From assembly GCA_964384485.1 (NCBI GenBank), contig CAYLLE010000124.1:1-10880 (forward strand): a stretch of DNA of 10,880 nucleotides, written 5' to 3'. Positions within the stretch are counted from its first letter, which is position 1. Each line of letters starts with the position of its first letter. Below are positions 1 to 6,583 of the stretch, piece by piece. Origin of the DNA: CAYLLE01 sp964384485. Lineage in GTDB: Bacteria; Spirochaetota; Spirochaetia; CAYLLE01. A program made the translations under genes and the position numbers. The notes below the pieces were generated by a model. The model ran no database searches, was not told the origin of the DNA, and saw only the letters and a list, made by a program, of their open reading frames with translations.

Positions 1-54
1 TGTGCGAATTAATTCAAAACTTGGGGAAAAATTTGTCCACGTTCGGTGGCATTA

Positions 55-91
55 CAAAAAAGATGCGCCCGGAAGGAGGATTCCGGGCGCA
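55..91 (-). terminator. Rho-independent terminator of the DUF4382 lipoprotein gene
   Basis: A perfect 11-bp inverted repeat (TGCGCCCGGAA at 64-74, TTCCGGGCGCA at 81-91) encloses a 6-base loop. Read on the minus strand, the stem is followed at once by TCTTTTTT (55-62), the classic stem plus U-tract. It lies about 30 bases past the stop codon of the minus-strand lipoprotein gene. On the plus strand no T-run follows directly, so it should work in one direction only. Confidence 0.9.
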
Positions 92-121
92 AAGGAGCTT
101 GGTAGAAACAGTTTTTTAAAT

Positions 122-1021
122 CTAGAAAAGGGAGAAATCTATGATGCGGCTTGTATTGCCCTCAGCTTCAACTGCGATACCGGTTATAACACCGGAAACC
201 TGTACGAATGTTCCGTCCGTGTATTCCGCAACAACCAGATCGTATTCGCCGGGCGCAAGGTACCAAAGCTGGTAACCGCTTTCATCATCAACACTTGTGC
301 TGGTTACCGCATTCGGGAATCTTGACTCTCCGGATCCAGGTTCGGCGGATTCAGTTTCAGAATAATCTCCTGATTCATAAGCAAAAACTAAAAGTTCATT
401 TTCACCCGTATAGCCGGTTATAGATCCTGATATTCTTCCTGCCTGCTTGTTTGCGATGAGCCGGATTGTGGGTTTCAGAATGATTTTCCCGCTATCACCG
501 GCTGTAACAACGGGCGTCCGTACATCAAAATCCGCGGACAATTCAACCGCTCCGTTTACCGGAACCTGAAATGTGCCGGTTGCTTTATATCCTGAATTAC
601 CTCCGCTCGGTACAAAGAGCGGTTCTGTGGTTTCATCGCTGTATTCGATATAACAACCCGGGTTGGACGGCGCGGCTCCCCCCTGTTCGGGGATATCCAG
701 CAAAAACCGGATTTGGTTGTACTGACCGGCTGTAAGTATTAATTCACCCAGAAGTACTGATTTACCGTTCTGAAGTTCCAGCAGGTTATAGGTCTTAGGC
801 CCCTGGAATTCTTCAAGGGTTTCCCAGGTTTCCCCGTCATCTCGGTTCATGTTGTACTGTATTTCTGTGATGGTAATGTAGACACCAGTCACATTGTCCG
901 CGTCAATAGGAGCATCGGTAAGGTTTAGTTTAACGACACCTGTACTGCCAGAGTTCAGATTACATGCCGCAAAGGTCAGCGCGATTAGCGACGAAACGAT
1001 AATAAAAATCCAATTTTTCAT
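122..1021 (-). CDS. DUF4382 domain-containing lipoprotein
   Basis: Predicted 299-residue secreted lipoprotein. Residues 1-20 form a signal peptide with a hydrophobic core ending TFAAC, a relaxed spirochaete-style lipobox with Cys20 as the lipidated residue. Residues about 28-175 match the DUF4382 pattern: a KLNLTDAPID start, a VTGVYITITEIQ strand, a YNLLEL segment, and GQYNQIRFLLD. The C-terminal third (from about IRLIANKQAGRISGSITGY) looks like a beta-sandwich of the carboxypeptidase-regulatory type, with a LAPGEYDLVVAEY strand. I chose the ATG at 1021 because GGAGGA lies 4 bases upstream; two ATG codons further upstream (1051, 1033) lack such a site and would put a polar stretch before the signal peptide. 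The function of DUF4382 proteins is not known. The gene is divergent from the sigma factor gene and has its own terminator. Confidence 0.88.
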   Translation of the reverse strand: MKNWIFIIVSSLIALTFAACNLNSGSTGVVKLNLTDAPIDADNVTGVYITITEIQYNMNRDDGETWETLEEFQGPKTYNLLELQNGKSVLLGELILTAGQYNQIRFLLDIPEQGGAAPSNPGCYIEYSDETTEPLFVPSGGNSGYKATGTFQVPVNGAVELSADFDVRTPVVTAGDSGKIILKPTIRLIANKQAGRISGSITGYTGENELLVFAYESGDYSETESAEPGSGESRFPNAVTSTSVDDESGYQLWYLAPGEYDLVVAEYTDGTFVQVSGVITGIAVEAEGNTSRIIDFSLF

Positions 1022-1151
1022 TGCTTCCTCCATAATTTTTTTATTCGACACTTATTAAATACATCCATTAAGGGCAGCTGGTTGCATTTATCCGAAGAAA
1101 TTTTCAAAAAATCCGGAAATATCGGGTTCTGTTTATTAGAATTATGTAAGA
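1022..1151. promoter_or_regulatory. divergent intergenic region, probable promoters for the lipoprotein and the sigma operon
   Basis: This AT-rich stretch separates two divergent genes, so at least one promoter in each direction is expected here. I could not assign convincing -35/-10 pairs. A short imperfect direct repeat is visible (ATCCGAAGAAAT at 1090-1101 and ATCCGGAAAT at 1111-1120, starts 21 bases apart), which could be a protein-binding site. The GGAGGA at 1026-1031 is the ribosome-binding site of the lipoprotein gene. The sigma gene has only a weak candidate (GTAAG just before its ATG). Confidence 0.5.
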
Positions 1152-1730
1152 ATGGATATCGATAGAACAGATGATGATATTAAAAAGGCTGTGAGCCGGG
1201 TATTGAAGGGAAACTCTGAGGCATTCCGTGTTATTGTTGATCAATACCAGGACATGATTTTCCGTACCGCCTACTCGTTTTTAAGAAACCGGCATGACGC
1301 AAAAGATGCAGTGCAGGAAGTGTTCCTCAAAGTGTACAGCCGGCTTTCATCTTATGATCCGGGTTATCCGTTTAAACCATGGCTTTACAGAGTGGCGGTG
1401 AATCAAATTCGGACAAATTACGGTAAATTAAAAAGAATATCAGTCAATGAAGCTCAAGATGACGGGATACTTGAGCAGGACGAAAAGTTTACCGGTAAAA
1501 TATCTGAACCGCTGGATTCACTGGTGGAATCTGAAAAAAAAGAGCGGATAAACCGGGCTGTGAGTAAACTCAAAGATCCGGTCAGAACCGCGGTTATTCT
1601 TTATTATTTCGAAGGGCTTACTGTGGAGGAAACAGCCGATATATTAAAAGTAAGCCGGGAAAATATAAAATCAAAGCTGCATCGGGGAAGGAAAAAAATA
1701 AAAGATTTTTTATCTGAAAATGCAACCTGA
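1152..1730 (+). CDS. ECF-type RNA polymerase sigma factor (RpoE-like)
   Basis: This 192-residue protein has the normal length and two-domain layout of extracytoplasmic-function sigma factors. Region 2 spans about residues 22-91, with the core-binding and -10 recognition part around DAVQEVFLKVYSRL and PWLYRVAVNQ. A variable acidic linker follows (about 92-130). Region 4 spans about 133-188 and ends in a helix-turn-helix, LTVEETADILKVSRENIKSKLHRGRKKI, here split as LTVEETADILKVSRE (156-170) and NIKSKLHRGRKKI (171-183), which binds the -35 element. It would direct RNA polymerase to a small set of promoters. It opens a plus-strand run of five genes, and the next gene encodes a membrane protein of the shape expected for its anti-sigma partner. 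Many ECF factors transcribe their own operon, but no matching promoter was recognised here. Confidence 0.95.
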   Translation: MDIDRTDDDIKKAVSRVLKGNSEAFRVIVDQYQDMIFRTAYSFLRNRHDAKDAVQEVFLKVYSRLSSYDPGYPFKPWLYRVAVNQIRTNYGKLKRISVNEAQDDGILEQDEKFTGKISEPLDSLVESEKKERINRAVSKLKDPVRTAVILYYFEGLTVEETADILKVSRENIKSKLHRGRKKIKDFLSENAT

Positions 1731-1767
1731 GCTGATATAATTGGTACATTTATATATAGAGGAATTG

Positions 1768-2355
1768 ATGAATAGCAGAGATGATATTTTAAAGAAATGG
1801 GAAGAAACCGGAGAAATTTCTCCTTCAGAAATTGAAGGATTATCCTCGGATGAAGACCTGCTTCCTTTTCTTAGACGGGATGCTCTAGATGAACCTATTT
1901 CCACCGCCCAGAACCTTGATGAGGATGAAAAGGACAGTTTGACCCATGATATTATGGAAGGTATTGACGGGGGGCGTCGACGAAAACCGGTTTTTTATTT
2001 CGCCGCGGGTGCCGCGGCTTCGGCGTTATTGTTTGCCGGACTTCTTCTGTTTTTCATTTTCGCAGGTGGGTCCGGCGGCAAAGGCGATCTTGAGACAGTG
2101 GTGATCGTACGTTTTGAACTCGCGGCTCCCGAAGCCGAGACGGTGTTTCTTGTGGGTGATTTTAATGATTGGGACCCCGATATGCATCAAATGGAAAAGG
2201 TTGGCGGGGTTTGGCAGATAGAAATGACCTTGGAGGAACAGCGAACCTATACATATAACTTTCTGATCGACAGAAAAGAATGGATCAGCGATCCTTTAGC
2301 GGAGTCCTCTGTTGAAGACCCATTCGGCGGAGAGAAGTCGGTAATCAATCTCTAA
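1768..2355 (+). CDS. single-pass membrane protein with extracytoplasmic glycogen-binding (AMPK/CBM48-like) domain, candidate anti-sigma factor
   Basis: Predicted 195-residue protein in three parts. Residues 1-74 are acidic and soluble, ending in RRRKP, which favours a cytoplasmic N-terminus. Residues about 75-99 form one membrane helix. Residues about 109-195 form an early-set/CBM48 domain like the glycogen-binding domain of AMPK beta: FLVGDFNDWDPD (127-138), the GGVWQIEMTL strand, YTYNFLIDRKEW (161-172) and the SDP turn. Trp135 and Trp172 sit where AMPK beta has its two glucan-stacking tryptophans. There are no cysteines, so the usual zinc-binding anti-sigma motif is absent. I chose the ATG at 1768 because AGAGGA (1758-1763) lies 4 bases upstream; a TTG at 1741 would extend the frame but has no such site. 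Position right after the sigma gene and this topology suggest an anti-sigma factor that senses glucan or another envelope ligand. The domain call is firm; the regulatory role is inferred. Confidence 0.85.
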   Translation: MNSRDDILKKWEETGEISPSEIEGLSSDEDLLPFLRRDALDEPISTAQNLDEDEKDSLTHDIMEGIDGGRRRKPVFYFAAGAAASALLFAGLLLFFIFAGGSGGKGDLETVVIVRFELAAPEAETVFLVGDFNDWDPDMHQMEKVGGVWQIEMTLEEQRTYTYNFLIDRKEWISDPLAESSVEDPFGGEKSVINL

Positions 2356-2371
2356 AGGGAATAGGTGAACT

Positions 2372-2896
2372 ATGAAATTGAATTATATGAAAATTCTATG
2401 TCTCTTATATCTTATAATACTGGTTCCTGTAATCTCTCCTTCTCAGGAATTAATGGAAGAAACTGAACTCTGGCTTGAGCAGGCTGATCCTGAATGGGCG
2501 GAACCGTTCCAGGACAAATTGACTGAAGAGTTGAATACCAGCCGTTTTAGCCGTGTCGCTCTTCGGGCAGTTCTCGCGAATATGTCTCCCCTTGGATTTT
2601 CCGATGACCCCTACGAAGCCGTACTTGAATTTAAAGCACTGCTTAAAGATACTGATGAGTCGATCCGCCGGGGAGAAAACATCGCCCGTCTATCCGCGGT
2701 TCTTAGACAGATGAATAAAGAACGGCGGGAAAAGGGAGGAGATCCCGGCGGGGGAAGAGGAAAGGGAAAAGCAAGAGGGAAGGGTAATGCATTGGACCGG
2801 ATCAAAGAGACAAGAGGAAATCCCGGTAGAGGTGTGCCGGGAAGCCCCGGACCACCCGACTCCGTTCCCGGTAAACCGGATGTACCTAGCCCGTAA
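2372..2896 (+). CDS. small secreted protein with Gly/Pro-rich basic C-terminal tail, function unknown
   Basis: Predicted 174-residue protein. A signal peptide covers about residues 1-24, with cleavage likely near ISPS/QE. Residues 25-120 are mostly helical and charged, acidic first and basic towards the end (RQMNKERREK). Residues about 121-174 are low complexity: first Gly with Arg/Lys (GGGRGKGKARGKG, 126-138), then Gly/Pro stretches with some collagen-like G-x-y spacing (GRGVPGSPGPPDSVPGKP, 152-169). Such a tail would be disordered and could bind polyanions, cell wall or polysaccharide. I recognise no family. It sits 16 bases after the glycogen-binding gene, with GGGA and AGGTG ahead of its ATG, and 3 bases before the next gene, so it belongs to the sigma operon. 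A start at Met6 is possible. Confidence 0.75.
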   Translation: MKLNYMKILCLLYLIILVPVISPSQELMEETELWLEQADPEWAEPFQDKLTEELNTSRFSRVALRAVLANMSPLGFSDDPYEAVLEFKALLKDTDESIRRGENIARLSAVLRQMNKERREKGGDPGGGRGKGKARGKGNALDRIKETRGNPGRGVPGSPGPPDSVPGKPDVPSP

Positions 2897-2899
2897 ACT

Positions 2900-3583
2900 A
2901 TGAAAAAATATCTTCTTATTTCAGTTCTATCTTTACTCATCACCGCAGGAATTACCTTCGCGGACAGTTTAGCCGATAGGATAGACCGGAAGATACCTGC
3001 TGCGTACGCGGGAATAGAAGACGAACTCCTGACTCTCCTTGAAACTGCGGACCGGACCGGAGTTCCGGAATCACTCCTGGTCAGTCTTATCCGTGAAGGG
3101 GTGGCAAAGTCAGTGCGAAGCGGGGTTCTCTTAGATGTTATCCAGAGAGAGTACGATTCATACCGGTATATAGCCGTCTTAGCGGAGCAGGAAGGGTTTC
3201 GGAGAGAGAACCCGGAAAATTATGATGAATTCTTAAAATCACTGAATATTTACCGGAAAATGGGATTATCGGCGGAGCTTCTGGAATATGCCCTTAAGGC
3301 GGGGCCGGACCGTAAAAGCGTACTCTACGCATTAGAAGCTGTAACAAAGATATTGAAAACCGGTGATCTAGAATTATCTGTATATTATGATCTATTAAAA
3401 TCTCTTTTTGACAGTCAGCTACCTCCCAAATATTATCCTTCGTTGGGCAATGTTTTTCTCAAAGCCCGGAATTCCGGGCTTAACAGCGGCCAAACAGCGG
3501 AAATTGTCATTAATACCTTGAATTCCGGGGGAGGCATCATACAAATTAATAGAAGGATAGAAGAAAGGAGTCCCCGGAGATGA
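2900..3583 (+). CDS. secreted alpha-helical protein, function unknown
   Basis: Predicted 227-residue protein with a signal peptide (residues 1-21, MKKYLLISVL followed by a hydrophobic core, cleavage after TFA). The mature part is almost wholly predicted helix, with repeated Leu-rich amphipathic segments, for example ELLTLLETADRTGVPESLLVSLIREG and AELLEYALKAGPDRKSVLYAL in shorter pieces (ELLTLLETAD, LLEYALKAG, VLYALEAVTKIL). This suggests a helical-repeat or bundle fold in the periplasm. No cysteine, catalytic motif or known family was recognised. Its start is 3 bases after the preceding stop with little Shine-Dalgarno signal, which suggests translational coupling, and its stop overlaps the next start (ATGA at 3580-3583). 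A 20-bp perfect palindrome lies inside it at 3462-3481. Confidence 0.78.
   Translation: MKKYLLISVLSLLITAGITFADSLADRIDRKIPAAYAGIEDELLTLLETADRTGVPESLLVSLIREGVAKSVRSGVLLDVIQREYDSYRYIAVLAEQEGFRRENPENYDEFLKSLNIYRKMGLSAELLEYALKAGPDRKSVLYALEAVTKILKTGDLELSVYYDLLKSLFDSQLPPKYYPSLGNVFLKARNSGLNSGQTAEIVINTLNSGGGIIQINRRIEERSPRR
3462..3481. repeat. 20-bp perfect palindrome inside a coding region
   Basis: AAGCCCGGAA is followed directly by its exact reverse complement TTCCGGGCTT, with no loop. The arms share GCCCGGAA/TTCCGGGC with the terminator stem at 64-91. No T-run follows on either strand, so it is not a standard intrinsic terminator. It encodes part of KARNSGLN in the helical protein. It may be a protein-binding site, a processing site or chance. 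Confidence 0.6.
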
Positions 3584-4587
3584 AATACCGGCTGCCCGCA
3601 ATGCTTTTCCTCATACTGCTCATCCGTGGAACTTTTCCGGCATACGGAGATGCTTCATTAGGCGCGGGAACAGACGTTACCGCTGATTTAACCACCCCGA
3701 TTATAATTCCTGCCCTGTGGCTGGACGGCCATTTTTCCGGATATCATCCTTTTTCACCCGTTCTGGCCTTAACCTACGATGGTGCCGGAGACATTACCTA
3801 TGATATTAATAACACTCTTATCAGGGGAAGCGGACTTGGTGATATTCACTTATCCTGGCTCCTGGAAAAGGTCAGAATACGGACAGGAATTATCGGATTG
3901 TTTACTGCCGGAAACCTCTCACCGGGTTACTCCTGGTCCGTCACCGCTGATGCTGAAGCCGGATACGACACGTTTCAAATGAGTCTTTCCGCGCTTCCCA
4001 GCTTGACCTTCCGGGGCTTGGAAGGGCAGGCGGTAACGGGATTTGACGCGGGGATAGAACTGGAGGGGGTGATAGCTGCTTCACCGACCGTATTACTAAC
4101 TTCCATTGTAACCGGGGGGGGTTCGAGATCCGTATATGATGATGCTGAATACCGTGCAGGTGTTAAAGCGGGAATCACCTGGTATTCACCAAAATCGGTC
4201 ATTTTCAACGGTTCTGTCAGGTGGTTAAGACAAGGTTCGGAATACCGGGAAGAACTGGTGGCCGGTGAACCCGCGGTACCTGCCGATTCCTATCACCTCT
4301 TTGAAGCTGCCGTTCAGACGGATCTTTCATTCAGCAGACGGATACGGGGAAGTTTCGGATTACCTATCCGGCTCTACCTGAAAGATCATTCAGCGGTTTC
4401 GTCCGGGAGTTATCTGAATCAAAACGAAATTGATGTTACCCTGTCGCCGGATTTTAACATATGGTTTGATTTTACCGGATCTTTTACCTTGGAATCGGGT
4501 CTGGGGGGAGTTTTCGTGTTTTCCAACTCCCCCGCAAACCGGTATTCCGAGCTTACCATCAAGGCAGGCTTCAGGTATCACTTTTAA
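3580..4587 (+). CDS. outer-membrane beta-barrel protein, probable porin-like
   Basis: Predicted 335-residue protein. A signal peptide covers residues 1-23 (cleavage after AYG). The rest alternates short amphipathic beta strands with Gly/Asn/Asp turns, for example ITWYSPKSVIFNGSVRWL, AAVQTDLSFSRRIRGSFGL and IWFDFTGSFTLESGLGG. It ends in FRYHF, a C-terminal strand with terminal Phe of the sort recognised by the BAM assembly machinery. No cysteines were seen. This supports a barrel in the outer membrane, but not its specificity. The start codon overlaps the previous stop (ATGA) and has GGAG close upstream. It is the last gene of the sigma operon and ends one base from a convergent gene. A role in passing or binding sugars is only an inference from the neighbours. 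Confidence 0.82.
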   Translation: MKYRLPAMLFLILLIRGTFPAYGDASLGAGTDVTADLTTPIIIPALWLDGHFSGYHPFSPVLALTYDGAGDITYDINNTLIRGSGLGDIHLSWLLEKVRIRTGIIGLFTAGNLSPGYSWSVTADAEAGYDTFQMSLSALPSLTFRGLEGQAVTGFDAGIELEGVIAASPTVLLTSIVTGGGSRSVYDDAEYRAGVKAGITWYSPKSVIFNGSVRWLRQGSEYREELVAGEPAVPADSYHLFEAAVQTDLSFSRRIRGSFGLPIRLYLKDHSAVSSGSYLNQNEIDVTLSPDFNIWFDFTGSFTLESGLGGVFVFSNSPANRYSELTIKAGFRYHF

Positions 4588-4588
4588 A

Positions 4589-5518
4589 CTATCCTTTTAC
4601 CGAACCGGCGAGGATGCCGCGGATAAAGTACTTCTGCAGGGAAAAGAAGAAAACAATTGGAAGTACCATCGAAACAAAAGCCGCAGACGTTAGGTAGTGC
4701 CATCCTCTTCCCCATGAACCGACCAGCTGACTGATGGCGACGGTGATCGGCGCGACATCGGGGGTACCGCCTAAATAGACCAACGCAACCAGGAGATCAT
4801 TCCATGCCCAGATAAATTGAAAAATCGCCAATGACGCAATCGCGGGCACAGATAAAGGCATTATAAGCCGGTAAAAGATGGTGAAATTATCAGCACCGTC
4901 GATCCTTGCGATATCGAACAGTTCCTTCGGCAGTTCTCCAATGTAATTTCTTAGAAGGTATATCGCGAAGGAAAGGGCGTACGCCGAATGGGCTATCCAA
5001 AGGGCCGGGAATTTTCCGGTTAAATTGATCGCGTTGAATATTCTCAGTATCGGTACCAGGGTCATTTGGAGCGGAACTACCAGGAGTCCTACGATTAATA
5101 GAAACGTAATGTTTTTCCCCGGGAAATTAAGCCTTGCCAGAGAATATCCCGCAAATGCCGCGACCAGAATCGGCATAACAGTCGCTGGTACCGCAATGGT
5201 CAGACTGTTGAAGAAAGCGGTCAGCATCCCTTGCCGGGTTAGCACATGAATATAATTATGAAAAGTCAGCCGGTACGGAGGCACAAAGGCTTCCCACCAG
5301 CCGGACGCAGCGATTGCCGGCTGAGTTCTGAATGAACTCACGAACAATCCGATCGAGGGAAGGAGCCAGATCACACAAATTAGAATCACGGTAATATGTA
5401 CCGGCAGTTTGGCGAGAAAATTCTTGGCAATCTGTTTAGCCGGGGGCCGGTTAACTTCCAGTTTCTCTTGGTGATCTCCCACTTCAACAGTCAGTGTTTT
5501 CTGTTTTATTAAACTCAT
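4589..5518 (-). CDS. aglG: alpha-glucoside-type ABC transporter permease, MalG/AglG-like
   Basis: This 309-residue inner-membrane permease of the binding-protein-dependent family has about six membrane helices after a polar N-terminal part of about 36 residues. The EAA loop that docks the ATPase is at about 195-225 (ELPKELFDIARIDGADNF, then MPLSVPA). The C-terminus GILAGSVKG is the usual ending of MalG-type subunits. The GLFVSSFRT...SGWWEAF segment near residues 57-77 resembles AglG of alpha-glucoside importers more than generic MalG. It forms the translocation channel with the AglF-like subunit. GAGGAG lies 6 bases before the ATG at 5518, and the gene starts 15 bases after the preceding permease ends. 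Substrate specificity within alpha-glucosides cannot be fixed from sequence. Confidence 0.9.
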   Translation of the reverse strand: MSLIKQKTLTVEVGDHQEKLEVNRPPAKQIAKNFLAKLPVHITVILICVIWLLPSIGLFVSSFRTQPAIAASGWWEAFVPPYRLTFHNYIHVLTRQGMLTAFFNSLTIAVPATVMPILVAAFAGYSLARLNFPGKNITFLLIVGLLVVPLQMTLVPILRIFNAINLTGKFPALWIAHSAYALSFAIYLLRNYIGELPKELFDIARIDGADNFTIFYRLIMPLSVPAIASLAIFQFIWAWNDLLVALVYLGGTPDVAPITVAISQLVGSWGRGWHYLTSAAFVSMVLPIVFFFSLQKYFIRGILAGSVKG

Positions 5519-5533
5519 ACTATACTCCTCAAG

Positions 5534-6508
5534 TTAGCTCTTACGGACGAATTTCCGTATGTTAAGGGCAATAACCGGAACTACCGCTAAAAACAGAATT
5601 GTGGCTATAGCGCTTGCCCGCCCGTAATCCTGATAATTGAAGAGCTCCTTGTACATCCTGTTCGCGATGACTTCGGTCTGCAGTCTGCCGTTTGTCATCA
5701 CGTATACAATATCGAAGATCTTGAGAACATTGATTATCATTGTTGTGACTACCACGACGATGGTAGAACTTATCAGGGGCAGTATGATATGTTGGAATAC
5801 CCGCCAGCTGTTGGCACCGTCAACCTTCGCGCAGTCGATTAGATCCTGATTTATTCCCTTGATTGATGCCGATAGAATTACCATGCAAAATCCGGTCCAT
5901 ATCCAGACACCTACCGCAACCAGGGCAAGGTTATTGAACGGCGGATTTGCCGTCCAGGCTACCGGTTCGAATCCGGGAAAAATCCAGTCAAGCAGAGCGT
6001 TTAAAGTACCAGTCTGTATTTCCCCCTCCGGCTGATACTGATACATAAAACGCCAGATAACGCTGGCTGCAACATATGATATAGCCATGGGCATAAACAT
6101 TATGGATTTTGCGGCCGATTCGTACTTTACTTTGTCCGTAAGCAGCGCCATCAACAAGCCGACACTTACCGTAAAAGTTGTGAAGAATATAAGCCAAATC
6201 CCGTTGTTCCGGAGAGCTAACAACATGGACCGGTTGGAAAAAACAAACTCATAGTTTCTAAATCCTACAAACATTTCCGACCTCGGACCTTGAAAGCTTA
6301 AAATTATTGTCCGGATTACCGGAAATACCAAGAAAACTCCGAGAAGTATAAAGGCGGGAAACATCCAGAGCCATGGTCTAACACGTTCTTTATACTTTTT
6401 ACCCGGAAGTTTTGTCACCAGCAGTTCCGATAAATAGGAATAACCCACCAGCGCGGCAGGCACTCCGACAATTGAAACTAATGTTATTATTACTGTGGAG
6501 ACACTCAT
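5534..6508 (-). CDS. aglF: alpha-glucoside-type ABC transporter permease, MalF/AglF-like
   Basis: This 324-residue inner-membrane permease has an extra N-terminal membrane helix (about 5-28) and then a core beginning WLWMFPAFILLGVFLVFPVI. The EAA loop is at about 219-247 (INQDLIDCAKVDGANSW, then ILPLIS), where the ATPase contacts it. The segment MYKELFNYQDYGRASAIA and the C-terminal ALNIRKF are characteristic of the AglF group of alpha-glucoside permeases. It pairs with the downstream AglG-like subunit and takes sugar from the AglE-like binding protein. GAGAGGG lies about 7 bases before the ATG at 6508. It is separated from the binding-protein gene by 75 bases holding two stem-loops, which would let the binding protein be made in excess. 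Confidence 0.9.
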   Translation of the reverse strand: MSVSTVIITLVSIVGVPAALVGYSYLSELLVTKLPGKKYKERVRPWLWMFPAFILLGVFLVFPVIRTIILSFQGPRSEMFVGFRNYEFVFSNRSMLLALRNNGIWLIFFTTFTVSVGLLMALLTDKVKYESAAKSIMFMPMAISYVAASVIWRFMYQYQPEGEIQTGTLNALLDWIFPGFEPVAWTANPPFNNLALVAVGVWIWTGFCMVILSASIKGINQDLIDCAKVDGANSWRVFQHIILPLISSTIVVVVTTMIINVLKIFDIVYVMTNGRLQTEVIANRMYKELFNYQDYGRASAIATILFLAVVPVIALNIRKFVRKS

Positions 6509-6529
6509 TCCAAAACCCTCTCTTTTTTT

Positions 6530-6576
6530 AAAAAATCAGGACTGCCTCGTAAGAGGCAGCCCTCGGTAACACCGAG
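6530..6576 (-). terminator. tandem stem-loops between binding-protein and permease genes (attenuator or mRNA-stabilising element)
   Basis: Read on the minus strand, a first hairpin (CTCGGT/ACCGAG, loop of 3, 6562-6576) is followed by a second (CTGCCTC/GAGGCAG, loop of 4, 6542-6559). Six T residues at 6530-6535 then lie about 6 bases past the second stem. The gap makes it a weaker terminator than the standard form. Such intercistronic hairpins after a binding-protein gene commonly reduce permease expression or protect the upstream mRNA. Confidence 0.7.
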
Positions 6577-6583
6577 TAATTAA

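Noticed and set aside
2..325. Plus-strand open frame of 107 codons at the left edge
   Set aside because: It overlaps the terminator and the 3' half of the lipoprotein gene on the other strand, has no ribosome-binding site visible and resembles no family.
1022..1051. Longer N-terminus for the lipoprotein, starting at 1051 or 1033
   Set aside because: These starts put polar residues before the signal peptide, and the GGAGGA site is spaced for the ATG at 1021.
1741..1767. TTG start for the glycogen-binding membrane protein
   Set aside because: No ribosome-binding site precedes it, whereas AGAGGA is well placed before the ATG at 1768.
2611..2943. Minus-strand open frame of 110 codons rich in Pro/Gly/Ser
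   Set aside because: It is the antisense shadow of the Gly/Pro-rich tail and has no translation signals.
6130..6197. Antisense or alternate-frame small gene inside the AglF-like permease
   Set aside because: The permease frame is continuous with conserved motifs; the alternative frames have no ribosome-binding site or recognisable content.
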